From Uloborus plumipes (taxonomy: Eukaryota; Arthropoda; Arachnida; Araneae; Uloboridae): a DNA stretch of 64,000 bases. The stretch is from the NCBI GenBank assembly GCA_038373865.1, contig JAXGGA010000460.1, positions 1 to 64,000 on the forward strand. Direction: 5' to 3'. Positions 23,236 to 36,647 of this stretch are shown here, in pieces. The translations under genes and the position numbers were made by a program. Below the pieces are notes generated by a model. The model worked only from the letters and a program-made list of their open reading frames with translations, was not told the origin of the DNA and did no database searches. Every line of letters begins with the position of its first letter. The first letter of the stretch is position 1.

Positions 23236-25502
23236 TTTCTGTTGCAGTTTAACATCTAGTAAACCTGGAGTTCGTCAACCTGGTGGAAGAAACTAGGCGT
23301 CAAAATTATCGTGTTATTTGCATCCACCGATAATGGCGCTACCTGAATGGGTGATGTTTCTATTGATCGCACTAGGTCTCCAAAAGGTAATGCCTGTAAT
23401 GCAAGCCCATTGGAAAAAAGAAAAACATTAAAGATGCAAGATTTCAAAAGTCCTGCAATAATTTCCTGCACAATTGTGAGGCAATTAACATGTAAGAAAT
23501 CAACACGTCTTTTCTAAACATTTCCCACCTTTAAAAATATAAGAACTTTTGATCGGGTCCTTTAAAAGAAAATACATTGTGTATTGGCTAGTTTGAAATA
23601 TCGAAGCCAAACTTTCAATTGGTCTATATGCGGTTAAAACAGCTGTTTTTATCGAATTTTAAATTTCAGTAAATGGTGTTAAAATTGAGTATCTAGATGC
23701 ATTTCAGTAAATATATATTTATGTTTTGTCAAAAAAAATGAAATATTTGTTTTTAAACATTATGTAAAAGTATTTTAATTTATTTAGGATATGATGCGTC
23801 TTTACCTGTTACCACGTTCTAAAAGAAAAAAAATGACTGCTTTAGATGCGATATCAGACTTTTAAAAATCAATCACAGGTAAAATATTATCCAAAGAAAA
23901 TCACGGAGTATGCAAGTGAAATTTTCCTGTAACAATATTTGCTCAAAATTTTTCTTGCCAAATTTTAAAGCACTTATCTCCTTTATGTACGAGTCTAAGA
24001 GAAAGACACGTTTTTCGAAAAAAAAAAATCTTTTCAAAGCATGTTGGTTTTTCCTCTACTTCAAAAACGCATTTTATTGTAATGCAAAAACAAGTGAGCG
24101 CCTTGTTTTGCAAATTTGAAGATGTTTATGCTAAGTTTGCCAACTTTTTTATAAGCTTTTTTTTCTCTAAAGATGTGAAACATATGACAGAACATCAAGT
24201 GCTTCAAACAAAAATAAGAAAAAGTTTTGCAGACAAAGTATGCTTTGAAAAATATTGTTAAGTACGAAATAAACAACACAAAATATAACGTTTGCATCAG
24301 GGAGAAAATTTTAGAATAATAATAATACTAATTGCGAAAACACCAGGAACTGGTTATTATTAAACACAAAATATGCAATGTTCAGTGACCCTTTCTAAGT
24401 GCTCTCGTTGGAAAAGTAGTTAGAAACAGACGTTGAAAAGCATTATTTGATTTTTTAATGTTTTTAAAAGAAGCATAATTTGATCGAAATGAAAAATCCA
24501 AAGAAAAAAATAACAAAGTTTTTAAATTTCAAGATAATTTCAGCTTTAATTTATCATTAGGGTCAAAAAAATAAAGAAAGACATTTTCAGTACTCTGGGA
24601 GATTTTCAAATATATTTATGAAAATGCTTTTAAGATTAAAACTCTGTTTTTGTTATTCAAAATATTATTCTTCTTTATGATTTACAATTTCGAACAGACT
24701 TGTGTATAGCATTGAATAATATATGAATAATATAATTGACAAATAGATAAGTAATAAAATTGATTTTTTAAGATTTTCCTTTTGTAGGTCTTTTCTCATG
24801 CAGCAACTGTCCTAATTAAAATGGTAAAAACTTCCTTACGTCATTTTCTACGATATTCTTCCAAAAACGCAATATTATATCTCATGTGAGTTTGAATAAA
24901 TTTTGGGTAAAAGGTAAAAAATGTTGTATTGACATCACCATTTCTAAGTTATCTTAGGTAAAGTGTCCTATAAAAAGAAAAAAAAAACAAAACATATTTT
25001 AGATTGTAATATCTCATTTTGAATTTTGCTTTCCGAGATTTTCTTTTTTCAAAACAGCATGTGTCTAAAATGTAAAACTTAGCAGTTACATACGATTCTA
25101 AGCAGAAATAAAAAAAATATGCAGTACACTAGGTTTCCAATAAAGTACTAAAACTAGTAATCGGTTTTAAATGTTTACGCAAACAAGTTTAACTTTATGA
25201 GAAATAATTGTAAATGTAAGTAACATTTTAATCACAACAAAAGTATAAAAATTGAACAATTAAAAATGTATTTCTTACCGTAAAGACTAATATTTATTTC
25301 TGCAAGAAAATCAATTAGCTATAAGCCTGAAAGAGCTAAGATTTTATTTTCCCCCGAAAGGTCCTGCTTTACAACAGGTGTTAGAAAAATTTTTGATTGA
25401 AAATATAACTACGGCTTAATTTTTGTCTGCGTTTGCTCAAAAAATAACTATGTACACACATTCCTTTGCTTCTATCTACGGCGATTTTTTTAATGTTCTT
25501 TA
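23236..25502. other. No feature seen
   Basis: AT-rich, no repeat arms or coding motifs recognised. Frames at 23256-23471 (-), 23910-24119 (+) and 24061-24297 (-) are short and unassigned. Confidence 0.4.
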
Positions 25503-25610
25503 CCCAGGTAGCACAAATAACCTTTAAACGTTTCATAAACGTTTTTAAGCGGTTGTTACAACGTTAATAACCATTTCACAACCTTTAAAAAACGAAGTGT
25601 GCTACTTGGG
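25503..25610. mobile_element. 108 bp MITE, TA target
   Basis: CCCAGGTAGCACA at the left and TGTGCTACTTGGG at the right, flanked by TA on both sides. The interior has CGTTTCATAAACG- and AACCTTTAAA-type palindromic words. Its tip matches that of the 16253-16613 element. Confidence 0.75.
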
Positions 25611-25664
25611 TAAGTTTCAAAAGTATTTTCATCCAAAGATGAAAAACATGAAAAAAGTTTTCAT

Positions 25665-25790
25665 ACTTAAACTCACACTAATTTGCATCCAAAAAGGGGT
25701 TCCTTGTAACCCCGAAACACGTCTGCCGATTTTCAAAAATTATGTTCGATAAAACGTTTATTATTCATATTTTCATTCAAGTCTATTATG
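25665..25790 (+). mobile_element. Penelope-like 3' tail fragment (weak)
   Basis: GGTTCCTTGTAACCCCGAAA then CACGTCTGC and a later AAAACGTTTATTATTCAT tail resemble Penelope-like element 3' ends. No coding part preserved upstream. Confidence 0.3.
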
Positions 25791-25799
25791 TAAAAATAG

Positions 25800-28700
25800 C
25801 TTATTAGTGTTATCATACTAATCTTTTTTGTAAACTATGTAACTTTATTTTACCGCTGAGAGGAATAACCCACCTGTCTTCAGAAATTCATGATTACAAC
25901 CAGTTACGCAATAAGAGAATAATCAATGTTCGAATATAGCTTTTACAGACAGGTTTTTGTTCGGAAAAAGATGAAAAAAAATAATAATTTTGCGTGTTTC
26001 CTTTAGAAGGTAAAAAACAAACTATAACAGAAACACAAAAGTAAAAGGTTGGTAGTGCTGACATAAAAATGGGGAGGTAACTGGTGTATATATTAGGAGA
26101 AACTCCCGTCTATTTTGGGAGAATTGTGAAAGGAAAAAAAAAGGTCCTTTGAAAAAACTGGCCCTGTCTGATTCTACTATACAACATGATTTTCATGAAC
26201 TTTTTAAAGAAAACCTTCATGCGATTTGAACTATTTGCATTTTCTTCTTCCCACTTATATAATTTGCTTCTAACTGCTTCAATTAATGCAAGTGATTTGA
26301 GATAGTCTATGTACTCACTTGAATATATTGTTCTCTTTAAAAACTTTTTCTCTTTAAAAATTGTGTTTTTATTAGTAGGTCACTATACCCTGTGTAACAA
26401 GAGGAGGCGTCTCAAAGTAAAATCAATTTTCCACAATCCGCACTTTTTCCTGATGGTTGTGATGGTTACGGCGAAATGAACTTTTCCCCCCACTTAGCTT
26501 TTGCCACAATGGTTAAATGCAAACGGTTAAAACTCCTTTGTGCGTAAATTGTGACTAGATTTGTTAGAAAACGTTGAGAAACACCTGAGACATCAGGATA
26601 TAAATAAAAACCTAATTCTATAACCATAAAATAAATGAAATGACTCAAAAGCAGTGCATAAAAAATAGTAGAGCTATTTTCTTTCGTACGGTTTCCATGG
26701 AGACGACGCAAAATTTCTAAACTTGATGCATGTATTTTAAAGTAACCGAGGACAGTATACGTTTAATACCATTTTAGAATAAAGTAGCACACTTTTCGAA
26801 ACATGAAGTCTTAATATATAATTTGACTAAACACGCAATTTTTTTAAAGCACTCCTTATATTATCCTTCTCATCGTTGTCTGCCTCAATAGAGATACTAA
26901 GCACAGTTTTTTTTTTCCTTGAATCCACTGCAAATTTGCTTTTCAACTTTAGTTCTGATTAAATCAGACAATATCCTCTTAACTTTGCATGTTTTTTTGG
27001 TATGATAGATAAATTCACTGTTGTGCAATAGTGTGCGAAAGAAAATCACACTGTGCAAAAAAAAAAAAAAAAAAAAAAAAAAAGAAAAACGAAACGAGTC
27101 TTCAGAAATTGAGTTTAAAGTTTTGGAAACGTATTGTCAGCAATAAAAGCAAATGATGAAAAATCCTAGTGGCTCGAGAAAAATTCTGAATATTTACCAC
27201 ATCTTAATGTCGTTTGTAAGCTAACAGATTTTTAGACAGTAAAAAAACTGTATTGATACTTCGTTCGATTTTTGTGATTAAGATGTGTAAATACATCTTA
27301 AAAAATAATGTCATAAAGTTAATCGAAAATAATTTTTAAAAACTGGGCAGTGTTGGTTGATTAAGGATATATTTGATAGCTTAAAAAAGGAAATTTTTCA
27401 AATATCCAACATTTCACACATTCTTAACGCAATTATGTTTGCTATAATCTTGTTTTAAATGCTAAATAACTTTTATGGCACACTTTAAAATCTTTAAAAA
27501 ATATATACGGTCTAAAATGGGCCACTATTTTCTAAAACTGTTTACTTCATTAAATCACTACATTCTTTTCAATGCTTTTAATTTCAGAGGAAAAAATAAA
27601 ATGGAGCAGAGTCTATTCTAATCACAAAACTATCTCAAAGTGCAGGAAATAACTTTGAAAACGAAGTCCAGAAAAATTCAAAAGAACGGCAAGCAATATT
27701 GAACTGCTTGTTTAATTAAATGGAGTTTTGGAATCGCCTACTATTGTATCCCTTAATTAAATTCGTTTTGGAAATCTCAAGGGTCTATTTTTTATTAATT
27801 TTACTAAGAGTTTTGAAAATCCATTTAGTTTTGGTCCAAATTCTTTTTAAAATATTGGATTTTTTTCAAAATTTTGTTCTAAAATTAATTAAATTAGTTA
27901 TTTATTTATATAATAAACGCATGTTCGTTTCAATTACGAAGTTAATCAATCATAAATGATGTTGTTTGTAGTATGTTTTCTAGTTAAACCAAAAACAGGC
28001 TTTCATCATATATATGATCAGGAAATTAAAGGTACAGGTTCTGCGCTCAAAAATCCATTTTTGTAGCTTACGGAAATTTTATTTGTTTTAAGATAAAAGT
28101 TTTGCATCAATAGTTAAATTAAATTTTTCAAACATCTTTCATTAAATGCACAAGACTGTGAAAGGCCATCATCCAGAGCCCGAATGATTGAAGATCTTCT
28201 CGGTTTGGTTTTCCCTGAATGACGCACGTGTTTATTAATATTAAAAAAATATACATAAAGTGATCACATGATCTTGGTTACATATGTTCGGAATACTCTT
28301 CGTAACATAAAAATTGACAAAGATTAAAAGGGATAATGTAATACAGGAACATTTCTGGGAACAAGGTGGTAATAAATATCCAAGCCCTATGTTAAGGCGG
28401 GGAAAAGAAGTTGTTTGTTTTTAAAAAGAAAGTTAATAAGGGATAAAGCATTTCTGTAGATCTCTTTGTCGACTAAAAAAACCGTTTCTTTTGCACGCTT
28501 AAATTGCTTGATATTACTAAATGGAAATTCGAAGTAAATCTGCAGTGTTTAAAATCCCGAAATTCGCCACAAATACAGTTGGGAGATGTAAGAAGAGTTC
28601 ACTTATGGATGTAGAAATGAGTAAACCCATGGTTAGTCATGAATTAACTTATGGGAGAAGTTTGGAGTTTGGACACAGATACTGTGGCACAAGGTTGTGA

Positions 28701-29569
28701 GAGGCCTACTGTTATGTTGGACTAGAATTTGTTATAAACTCGGGCTTTGAGGTTGTTCAACGTCTAGAGCTATGAAAATCCGCCGAGTACACGGAGAACA
28801 TGTGCTCGCTCAAGCTGTAAGCTTGTAATTTTTTTTACCTACAAGCAGTTTAAATTCAAAACCCATGAAAAGTACAAAATCATTGAAGACCCAATTGTTT
28901 AATGACAGAAAAAATTAATTGAAGATCCTGATAAGAGAATTAAACAAAAAAATATAATAAACTTATCGCCGATTATTGTTATCGTAGCAGAATTTTATGT
29001 AATTAATGAAGTAACCTGTTCAGCAATGACGTTTATCTTCTATAATTAGCCAGAAACATGCAAGTAGCCTAACAGACTACTCGTGAAAAGCAGTTCGCTA
29101 TACATATATTAGTGGGGTCAATACGATTTGAACTGTTACTGATAAAGTACACTATTGTAGATATTAGGCATTACTATTTTAGAATTTCAATTAAGGGAAT
29201 TGTTTGCAAAAAACAAAAAATACATTTCAGAAGCACACAATGGCGATAAGTTTAGTAAAAAACATTCCGAGACATATTTGTATCAAAAAAGTTGGTGGGT
29301 ACTATCTTCAAAACTTCAAAAAAACCTTTTTAATTACTTTAAAATTTCAAACTTGACTTCTAAGGACTGTATAATAAATCTAACAATTACAGGAAACTGC
29401 GCAGTAAAACTTGTAAAAGGCCTTATATTGGCATCTCTGTTAAGTGGGGAAAAAAATCTTCCTTTTAAATCGACTGTTTTCGCTGTTTTTTTTTTTTTTT
29501 TCTAAATGGCTTATTTTGTGCAAGATTTTAAAAGGCTTTTTAAAAGTTTTTTTTTTTTTTTTTTTGAGA
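25800..29569. other. Long stretch without recognised feature
   Basis: About 3.8 kb of AT-rich sequence with a poly(A) run near 27058-27083. Frames at 26466-26711 (-), 27720-27959 (+) and 29200-29505 (+) lack any motif. Slightly GC-richer text around 28140-28260 and 28620-28820 could not be assigned. Confidence 0.35.
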
Positions 29570-29715
29570 GCAATAATAAAATGCTATTTATTTTCATTTT
29601 CAACCGCTGGTGTTGTGAAATACCCCTTTCAGATTGGACTCGAACTCTGCTATTGGGCGCGTTCCGGTGCTTCACGTACTGGAACGTTCACCGGTCCCGG
29701 AGTCTGCTAGCAGGG
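29570..29715 (-). mobile_element. SINE-like or tRNA-like GC-rich repeat (weak)
   Basis: On the minus strand GCAGAGTTCGAGTCCAATC looks like a B box, preceded by a hairpin-prone ACCGGTGAACGTTCC..GGAAC segment and followed by an A-rich run (poly(T) at 29550-29566 on the plus strand). No A box could be placed with confidence. Confidence 0.35.
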
Positions 29716-29719
29716 CACT

Positions 29720-30802
29720 GAAGAGAGCTGTTTTTATAAAATGGTTTGCCAAACTGTTATATATATTTTTTAATTACTTTTGATATTCTATATTGAAAAA
29801 ATATTGCAATAGCAGAATTCAAGTTGAGGTTTTATAAAAAAAAAATCTATGTTTATAAATTTATATTACGAATAAAATTATAAAATAAAATAAAAGGTAT
29901 TTTGAATCTTTCATTCAAAAGCCGAGGGAACTTCGGAAGTGTTCAGCAACGCTCAATTACTTCACGCAAACTTTTCTTCATTCGTGTTAGATGTTAACCC
30001 TAAATATTTTATCTCAGTGCGCAGGCTAGTAATAAAAGCAAGGCTGCGGAATATATTAGGCATGAATAATTCAGTGCCCGCGTTTTTTAAATTCCGTATT
30101 GATGGAAGAACCCATCATAGAGATATTCATTATGCTGGGTAATTACTTGAAGTTATTAATAAACATTGCCTAATGTTTAAATTATAAGACAAGGCTTTGG
30201 ACAGTTGCGCAGCACATTTTTTATTGTTCTCTGCATCACAATTAATTAAAGCTGCGTTAGTTCACCAATTTAAGTAACGATACGCTTCAGGAAAGTTTAC
30301 TTGAAAAAATAGTAACAGTATCAAAATAGATACGTTTTGAGGTGTATTGTTATTTTTTTCTTGATTAGTGTTTACCTTAAAAGACAATTTTAGTTTATAT
30401 AGTTCTTCAAACTTGAACCCTATAATGTCTTGGAATATTGCGAGTAGACATGGCTACTTTGAGAAAATATTGGTAGTTTTCACTCACAGTTAACTTTAAA
30501 GACATTACCATTCGATAAGTATTACGATTTGAGTCAACCATCCTACAATAGGTACTTGTAAAACTATTTAAGCATTACACTTAATAAATAATACTAACTG
30601 TGGAACGCAACATATCTAAATGAGGGACAAATATAGCTTTTTATGGGTGCATACATATTCCTTTATTATATTCTTGGCCCAATATTTTCTTACCTTTTTT
30701 TCTATCTCAAATTTGCAAAAACCTGTAAATATTAGCTTCAAATACCTGAAAAAAGAGCTGCGTGGCAACTTTAAAACTCTGGAAAATTTCAATGCGCTTT
30801 AG

Positions 30803-30834
<32 letters not shown>

Positions 30835-31453
30835 AGCAATCTAAATTAGGGAAAAATGTAGCACCAATTAAAAATGAGAATAATTTAATTGTGGTTAAGA
30901 TAGGTTACTGTTTTCCCCTTCAGTATTTCCCTTTGTCTTCAGGTATGTTTTCTGGTGTAGCAGTTGCACTTTTTTTTTTTTTTTTTTAATTCTAAATCAA
31001 AAGAATTGTTTTGAGCTGTGTCGTTGCATTTTGTTCGCGATGCAAAAATGAAAATTATATATATTATTTTGGTTTTATTCCAAGCAGAGTTTCATAATTA
31101 CTTTAATGTACTAATCCGTGAAACGATGGATGTGTCCTTAGAAAAACTAACTGCATGCAGACCATCGTGACGTTATTGATCATCATGGTCATTAATTTTT
31201 AGTCAATTTGAAAAAAAACTAAAGTCCTCGAGCTAAAAAATGAAGCGTGGTTTCACATATGCAACAACCTGATTAGCTTTTTGTATCAGAGAATTGTGTC
31301 TGCCTATCACGAGCTTCAGCTAAAATCTTCCTAGATAGAACTTATTTCGTATATCGCAGGGCTACTGAAGTTCTTACCATTATCTCAGTTTAATAACTAG
31401 GCTTTTTAATAGCTAATTTTATAACAATTTAATAAAAATTTAATAACTAGGCC
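29720..31453. other. No feature seen
   Basis: AT-rich non-coding; AAAT repeats near 30810 and poly(T) near 30970. Confidence 0.45.
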
Positions 31454-31933
31454 ATTTGGGGGTTTCCGTTTTTCCATTTTTTAATTTTTTTATGAAAGAG
31501 CTATGCCAAAACATGGGGTGAATAACTTTTCCCCTTTATTTTGACTGATTTTCATTCTTAAAAAGAATCTTAAAAGACACTCAGGTGCTGCTTTATTTTC
31601 GCTGGTGACGTCACAAGTGAGCAAGCTGGTCGGCGCAAGGCCACTATTTATAGATAAATCGACATATTGGATCGGATTTTTCATTGATGCAGAGCTAGGG
31701 TTCCCAGAGATGCAATATGGTGGATGCGTCAGCTAGGATATACACTTGTATCTTCATTTGTGACGTTATACGAAACGGTGATTTGATTTTGAAATAAGAC
31801 ATTTTCAAAATATACTAAGTCCACTGTTGGGAAGACAAAAATATTTTCTGGTCCCATGATTTTTTTTTTTTTGCTTATTCTATCATTATGACTGACTAAA
31901 CTTAGTACTTTTGACTAAATGAAACGCCCACAT
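31454..31933 (-). mobile_element. 480 bp MITE, copy 2 of the 20720 family
   Basis: Inverted relative to copy 1. ATTTGGGGGTTTCCG at the left matches copy 1's right end, and the right end reads, reverse complemented, ATGTGGGCGTTTCATTTAGT followed by CAAAAGTACTA, as in copy 1. The shared CATGGG.CC and TGATAGAATRA words are at equivalent positions. One TGACGTCA at 31606-31613 is kept. Confidence 0.8.
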
Positions 31934-32396
31934 TAAATCGGATGATACGGTTATTCGTCTAGCTACATCAAATACTGTTTGGAGAGAAACTAGCCCCCTC
32001 CAATTAAGATAGATAATTCAACAAAATTGTATTTTTTTGCTGCAAACTGCACTATATGACCCTATTAGCATACTGTTTTAATAAAGTTTAGAATGGTAAA
32101 AATCTTCCACACACATACTCTAATTTTTGTTGTCTCTTTCAAGACCTAAAGTTCAAATAAACCCTCATAAGCTATTTAAAAACTGTTGTCTTTTTCTGTT
32201 AAGTATTTTTTACTTGGAACACACCGCCATCTTGGTTATTCCAACCAAGAAGTGCAGTTTCGTTCTTGTTAGCACTCATTAACCTGGATTAGGAAGTAAC
32301 AGAACTAAAGGAATATGTCTTCCTATTGAAGCTAATTGCGTCAAAACAATGGTGACTAATGCATTTTTTAAATATGTTGCTAAAAATTAAAGTAAA

Positions 32397-32765
32397 CTGT
32401 AAAAAAAATGTTGTTTTTAAGGTACAATACAGCTAATTTTGTAGTAATAAACTGTAAAATTGCTAATTTTACACTAATAAAATTGTTGCTTTACAGTAAT
32501 TATTAGTAAAATTGCTAATTTTACAGTGTATTCCTGTGAATTTTACAATTTTAAACTAGACCCTCTGTTGTCCGTATTATACTGTTGTTTTTACAGTATA
32601 ATATAGCTAATTATGTGGTAAACAACTGTAAAACTGCTGCTTTACAATAATAAAACGTAAAATTGCTAGTTTTGCAGTTCATTACTGTGCATTTTGCAGT
32701 TTTAAGCTGGATCATTTGCTGCCAGTATTACACTGTAAAAACAACGGTTCATTTTTTGCTGTCTA
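32397..32765. repeat. Palindromic ACTGTAAAA-type repeat, copy 5
   Basis: Runs from CTGTAAAAAAAATGTTGTTT to the right terminus AACGGTTCATTTTTTGCTGT. It is the longest copy, and its right end is the inverse of the left end of copies 3 and 4. Confidence 0.65.
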
Positions 32766-33424
32766 GGGTACCACAACTAAAAATATATCAATTTTATGGA
32801 ACAATTTTAGGACTTTAATGAAAAGCTTCTTCCGAAGCAATATAATTCCTTCGCCTTTTGTACATGTATCTAAGAGCAATTACCGCCGGATTACCACGTG
32901 TATATTAAACTTGATCTGCGTCATTAAGTGTGGCATGACTTACTTGTTCCAGAAGTCTTTTAGTTATTCATGCGAAAAGTTAACCATTGCATCTTTCAAC
33001 GTCATTGTAAGATAATTAAGCTATTCAATAATGATGAGCTGATCATCTTTCTGCATTATTACTTGGTTGACGTTCCTCTAATTAAATATGCTTTCAATAA
33101 TATGATACCTTGCATGCTGTTAAGGAATTTTTCCTGCGGTATTAGTTGGTAAAAATATTCTTTCACTTACATTACATTTTAGTGAATGGTTGATCCTTTA
33201 AGAATTATCATATTAATATAGTAATAAAAGGTACAATTTTATTCTACGGTTAGAATTTAAATTGGGTGCTTCCATAACAAATTAAATTAATCTATTTTAA
33301 TTTAACTGCTTCCAATATATTGGTAAAGTTTGTAAAAAAAGCAGGAAAAAACTTTGCACTACGACAAGAACAGAATAAGACATCGCGTACTACATTTTCA
33401 ATAAAATCATTTAAGACGTGTTAA

Positions 33425-33490
33425 GAACTCCACAAACAGCTGTTTCGAGGCCATCAGAACAAGTAAGTCTCTTTATCAGTGAGTAAAAAA
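33425..33490 (-). mobile_element. Penelope-like 3' tail fragment (weak)
   Basis: Minus strand CACTGATAAAGAGACTTACT then TGGCCTCGAAACAGCTG, the same wording type as 20012-20075. Confidence 0.35.
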
Positions 33491-35100
33491 TATTTCATGA
33501 GATGCGAAACAACGTTCCCGTCTAGATGAATATTGCTTCTTGTGCATTTCCCATGTTTTTGTTCCCTGCACCTTTAATTTGGATTTTTTAGCGATTTTTT
33601 ATGCATGAAAGAAGAAGTTTATTTTTAAAAGCCACCGATTACTGTGTTTTTATTTGAACTGTTACACAGATTGTCTTAATTTATTCATCTAGGTAATTTT
33701 GTGTCGACGTAATGGTGTTTTTACAAAACAATAACAGTAGGTTTTGTTTTAACGTCGCTCTATTTAACGACTTTCTCTCATGAAAAGAACATAGAAAAAT
33801 GTGTTTAAGGATGCAATCTACTTGAAAACGACTTTTTGTGGTCCCAGAAATTCGTTAAATCAAGATTTAATTGTGCCAGTATGATATTCAAACTACAGAA
33901 AATAAATATTATTATTTTAGTCAAATGATTTTTTTAACCGGGAAAGTTGAAAATTAAGTCTCTAAAAGACCAACTAATCGCGATAACCTTTGAAAAACTT
34001 CTGGAACGTTTGACTTCTATTTCATTTTTTAAAGATTATTTGTTTTTTAAGGTTCCGAAATTAAAATTAACAAATAAACATTTTGAATTTTTACAATTTA
34101 TTCCTTGAACATCACATGATAAAATTGCACTAATAGCAATATAAACTGCAGACACGCATTGCAGGGTTGAAGAATCTCTAGATGTAAGTCGAATAGAAAG
34201 ACGTATGTTAGAAACTTGCATTTACCGAAATTTAATTCGTTAGTAAGATAAATTTTAACATAAGTAAGATACTTTTTACATCCCCACAACTTTAGATTGC
34301 AATTCTTTTTGGTGCTTCCACATAGTTCAACAAAATAATTTGTAAATTTATAAAAAGATAATTTTTCGAGTCGAACCCTTCCTTCAAGATAAGTAAGAAA
34401 GACAAACTGACCGACAATAATCTTTCTCAAACTTAACTCCAACTTACAACTTAACTCTTTTATAGATAGAGGTTCAACATTTATTAAATATTTCAACTAT
34501 TTTTATACTTGTTTTTAGTTTAACTTTGTATGGTACATAAACTTCTTACATGATTTCTAAGAACAAAAACTTTTACGAAAAGTAATGGTTATTACAGAAC
34601 AATTATAATCCCAAACTATAAACCGTTCATAAAACAGTACTTCAAACTTTTACGAAGAATATTGCAACTCTCGAGCATCATTTGTTCAGACAATACCGAC
34701 TAAGAAATGGCATGCTTAAATATATTTTTCAGACTGCAACTTCTGCTATAAATGCGTATGAATAATGAAGCTTGCTAAACATAAATTTGCAAGTTTGACA
34801 AAACTTTATTCTACAAACAGAGATCTGCTTTCCAATTTTAACAGTCATTATGATCTTTGCAGCGTTGTTTGCCTTTTATCTCATTTTCCTGGAGCATCAG
34901 AAAAGATTCAGGTACTTTATGATGTATACCTTTCTAATTATTCTGATGACTTCCAAAGAAAACTTTCAAGAGTCCTTTCATTATGATGCTCAAAGAATGT
35001 TTCTTGAATATTACGTCTTTCAAACCCATTTCGTTCGTATATCTTTCGGTAATTTAGGATGCAAATGTATCCAAATAAAAGCAGTTGTTTTCCTAAATGT
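33491..35100. other. Mostly non-coding; one long unassigned frame
   Basis: A TTTTAACGTCGCTCTATTTA wording at about 33747 recalls pogo/Tigger-type ends but has no partner. A minus-strand frame of 132 residues at 34098-34496 has no homology I recognise; at this base composition a frame of this length is unusual but possible by chance. Confidence 0.3.
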
Positions 35101-35123
35101 ACACACATACAAACACACACACT

Positions 35124-35195
<72 letters not shown>

Positions 35196-35205
35196 CACAC
35201 ACACA

Positions 35206-35249
<44 letters not shown>

Positions 35250-35266
35250 TGTGCATGTGTGTGTGA
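35101..35266. repeat. (CA)n microsatellite with TCTC interruptions
   Basis: Long CA runs separated by ACTCTCAC twice and by CCCACA once, ending in CATGTGCATGTGTGTG. Frames of His/Thr or Cys/Val across it are artefacts. Confidence 0.95.
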
Positions 35267-35634
35267 ATGACTGAAATTGTTGAATGTTAACATTTACCAA
35301 TCAATCACCGAAAATATATTTGAATATTCGGTCTTCTCTTACGTATGCCGGTATTCACTAATATTTACTAGGTTTCGATTGTTTACAGTGCAAAATATCT
35401 TACATCTTGATTTTTATTTTCCTGTTTTAAATATTAACTAAACAGGCGAGATTTATGATAAAATTGATTATAATTACATTCCCAATATTTTTCTTTTCAA
35501 GTTAAGTGGGAAAAAAATGAAGTGTTTGATTCAAAAGTATTTTTCATTTATTCATTTTTTTTTTTAAATTATTATTATTATTTTTTTTTTAATTTTTAAA
35601 CCAGACATTTATGTTTTGAATCGTTTTTCCCCAG

Positions 35635-35638
<4 letters not shown>

Positions 35639-35685
<47 letters not shown>
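35639..35685. repeat. Poly(A) tract
   Basis: About 47 consecutive A. Confidence 0.95.
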
Positions 35686-35689
<4 letters not shown>

Positions 35690-36647
35690 CCATTGCTGCA
35701 AAATTTATATATGCAATTAAAATACCAAAAGTTTAAAAATTCTTGCTAGGGTAAATTATAAAATGAACAACTGCATGGAATGATTTGACTAATTTTAATG
35801 CTTTTTAGTGCGCTGAATCCAAATATGAGCTACATTTTTTTTTCCTATGACGTACAGATTTTTTGCAATACGGCCTTATTGTCAACCGTACAGGTATCAT
35901 CGTGACTAAAAAATGAATGTTACTTTCTCTCATAAAAATTATTAAAACTTGAATGGAGTAAGTACATCATAATTCTATCAACGTGATTTGAAAAAAGATA
36001 TGATGAGCATTTGCTGTGCTGCTTTTACCATTAAAATCAGACTTCGTATTTCCAAAAAAAAAAATCTCAAACACAATTCTTTCTTTTTTTGACGCATCCC
36101 GATTCAGTTGCTTATCTACTTATGCTGTCACGTGCTGTTTCTGACCCAACTGGAAGTATTGTAGTATTAAGGGGCGAATCGTCAGTTCTAACCGATTTGT
36201 CCTTTATCCTTAAGGAATATATTTTTTTCGGGCTTTTTTGTAGATACGCATGTCTGAATTTGCTTTCCACGAAGAAAAAAACAGTGTACTACCATACTAG
36301 TGCCGGTTTAAAAGACGAAAAATTAGCAAAGTGGGTTCATTTTAAAATTTCTACTTCCAAACTTTCTCATCTTCGTCACATGGGAACTACCTACATTTTG
36401 GGATTTTGATTATTCCTTCAGCAATCTCTGCACTTTATATTCAAAGAAAAAATGTCCGCCTTTTTTCGACCAATCCCATTTTAAAAGATATTTGCATAAA
36501 ATCTGACTTGTGTCTAATTTTTTGCGGAAATTACAAAATGTCTTTTGTAATTTCCTACTTTCGTTAAGGCTATATTTTTAAAACCTCCACACACGTATTA
36601 AGGACCATATTGTCTATTTCGCTGAATAGTTTCCTTTTATTCATATA
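35686..36647. other. No assigned feature
   Basis: Contains a 106-residue frame (36089-36409) with mixed composition but no domain recognised; treated as unassigned. Confidence 0.35.

Noticed and set aside
35101..35266. CRISPR-like array
   Set aside because: A dinucleotide repeat with no spacers, and the window is animal-type DNA.
34850..35300. Three frames of 71-138 residues across the CA repeat
   Set aside because: They are His/Thr- or Cys/Val-repeat translations of a dinucleotide microsatellite.
36089..36409. 106-residue frame as a host exon
   Set aside because: No domain, splice context or codon bias recognised; left as unassigned.
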